Shown in pieces: positions 5,917-5,981 of a stretch of DNA of 5,981 nt. Below the pieces are notes generated by a model, which was not told the origin of the DNA, ran no database searches, and saw only the letters and a program-made list of their open reading frames with translations. The DNA lies in assembly GCA_934394595.1 (NCBI GenBank), contig CAKRRX010000152.1, positions 1-5,981 on the forward strand, in the 5' to 3' direction. A program made the translations under genes and the position numbers. The DNA is from an uncultured Blautia sp. GTDB lineage: Bacteria > Bacillota > Clostridia > Lachnospirales > Lachnospiraceae. Position 1 is the first letter of the stretch; every line of letters begins with the position of its first letter.

Positions 5917-5981
5917 CCTGCTGCCTCCGTATCGCTGGAGCCATACTGACCAGGCTCATCGATGCTTTCATCTGAGAAATC
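5913..5981 (-). CDS. C-terminal end of an unidentified upstream gene (partial)
   Basis: Reading in from the right edge on the minus strand, one frame gives 22 codons ending in GSSDTEAAG and a TGA that overlaps the ATPase ATG as ATGA. The tail is hydrophilic, rich in Asp, Glu, Ser and Gly, and has no membrane segment. The overlap is the usual sign of an operon partner. Composition resembles the acidic linkers of the adaptor downstream, so a second adaptor-like or secreted component is possible, but the fragment is too short for assignment. One other frame also stays open here and runs into the ATPase gene, so the call rests mainly on the ATGA overlap. Confidence 0.6.
   Translation of the reverse strand, partial: DFSDESIDEPGQYGSSDTEAAG
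5924..5928 (-). promoter_or_regulatory. Ribosome binding site of the ATPase gene
   Basis: On the minus strand GGAGG lies seven bases before the ATG at 5916, within the last codons of the preceding partial gene. Confidence 0.75.

Overview
The window looks like a chromosomal segment of a Gram-positive anaerobe of the Clostridia, most plausibly Lachnospiraceae. This rests on mid-40s GC by eye, strong AGGAG-type ribosome binding sites, a DegV/FakB-type protein, a stand-alone LUD-domain protein with a cysteine-rich tail, and a MacAB-like export operon without an outer-membrane partner. The family assignment is inference from gene content; no rRNA or other marker gene is present.

Layout. Positions 1-113 hold no convincing gene, but contain a long imperfect stem-loop (7-65) that may belong to a dispersed intergenic repeat. 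A degV-family gene (114-983, minus) and a LUD-domain gene (1212-1847, plus) diverge from a 228-base intergenic region. That region carries two well-formed sigma-A-type promoters placed back to back. The plus promoter has a run of nine T in its 17-base spacer. The LUD gene converges on the next operon, and the two share a perfect 16-bp bidirectional terminator (1855-1899).

The rest (1918-5981, minus) is one tightly packed operon, read from right to left: the last 22 codons of an unidentified gene with an acidic tail, a MacB/LolD-type ABC ATPase, a very large HlyD/MacA-type adaptor (680 residues), and a MacB/FtsX-type permease. The genes overlap or abut, and each stop codon lies in or next to the following gene's start signals, so translational coupling is likely. 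Together they should form a tripartite-like exporter: the ATPase drives the permease by mechanotransmission, and the membrane-anchored adaptor sits outside the membrane. The substrate cannot be read from the sequence. The operon's promoter lies beyond the right edge.

The most unusual element is in the adaptor. Its coiled-coil hairpin is interrupted at the tip by about 294 residues: a long Asp/Glu/Ser/Gly-rich stretch, a Pro-rich spacer, and a compact, apparently beta-rich domain with two cysteines. No stretch longer than 300 bases lacks a gene.
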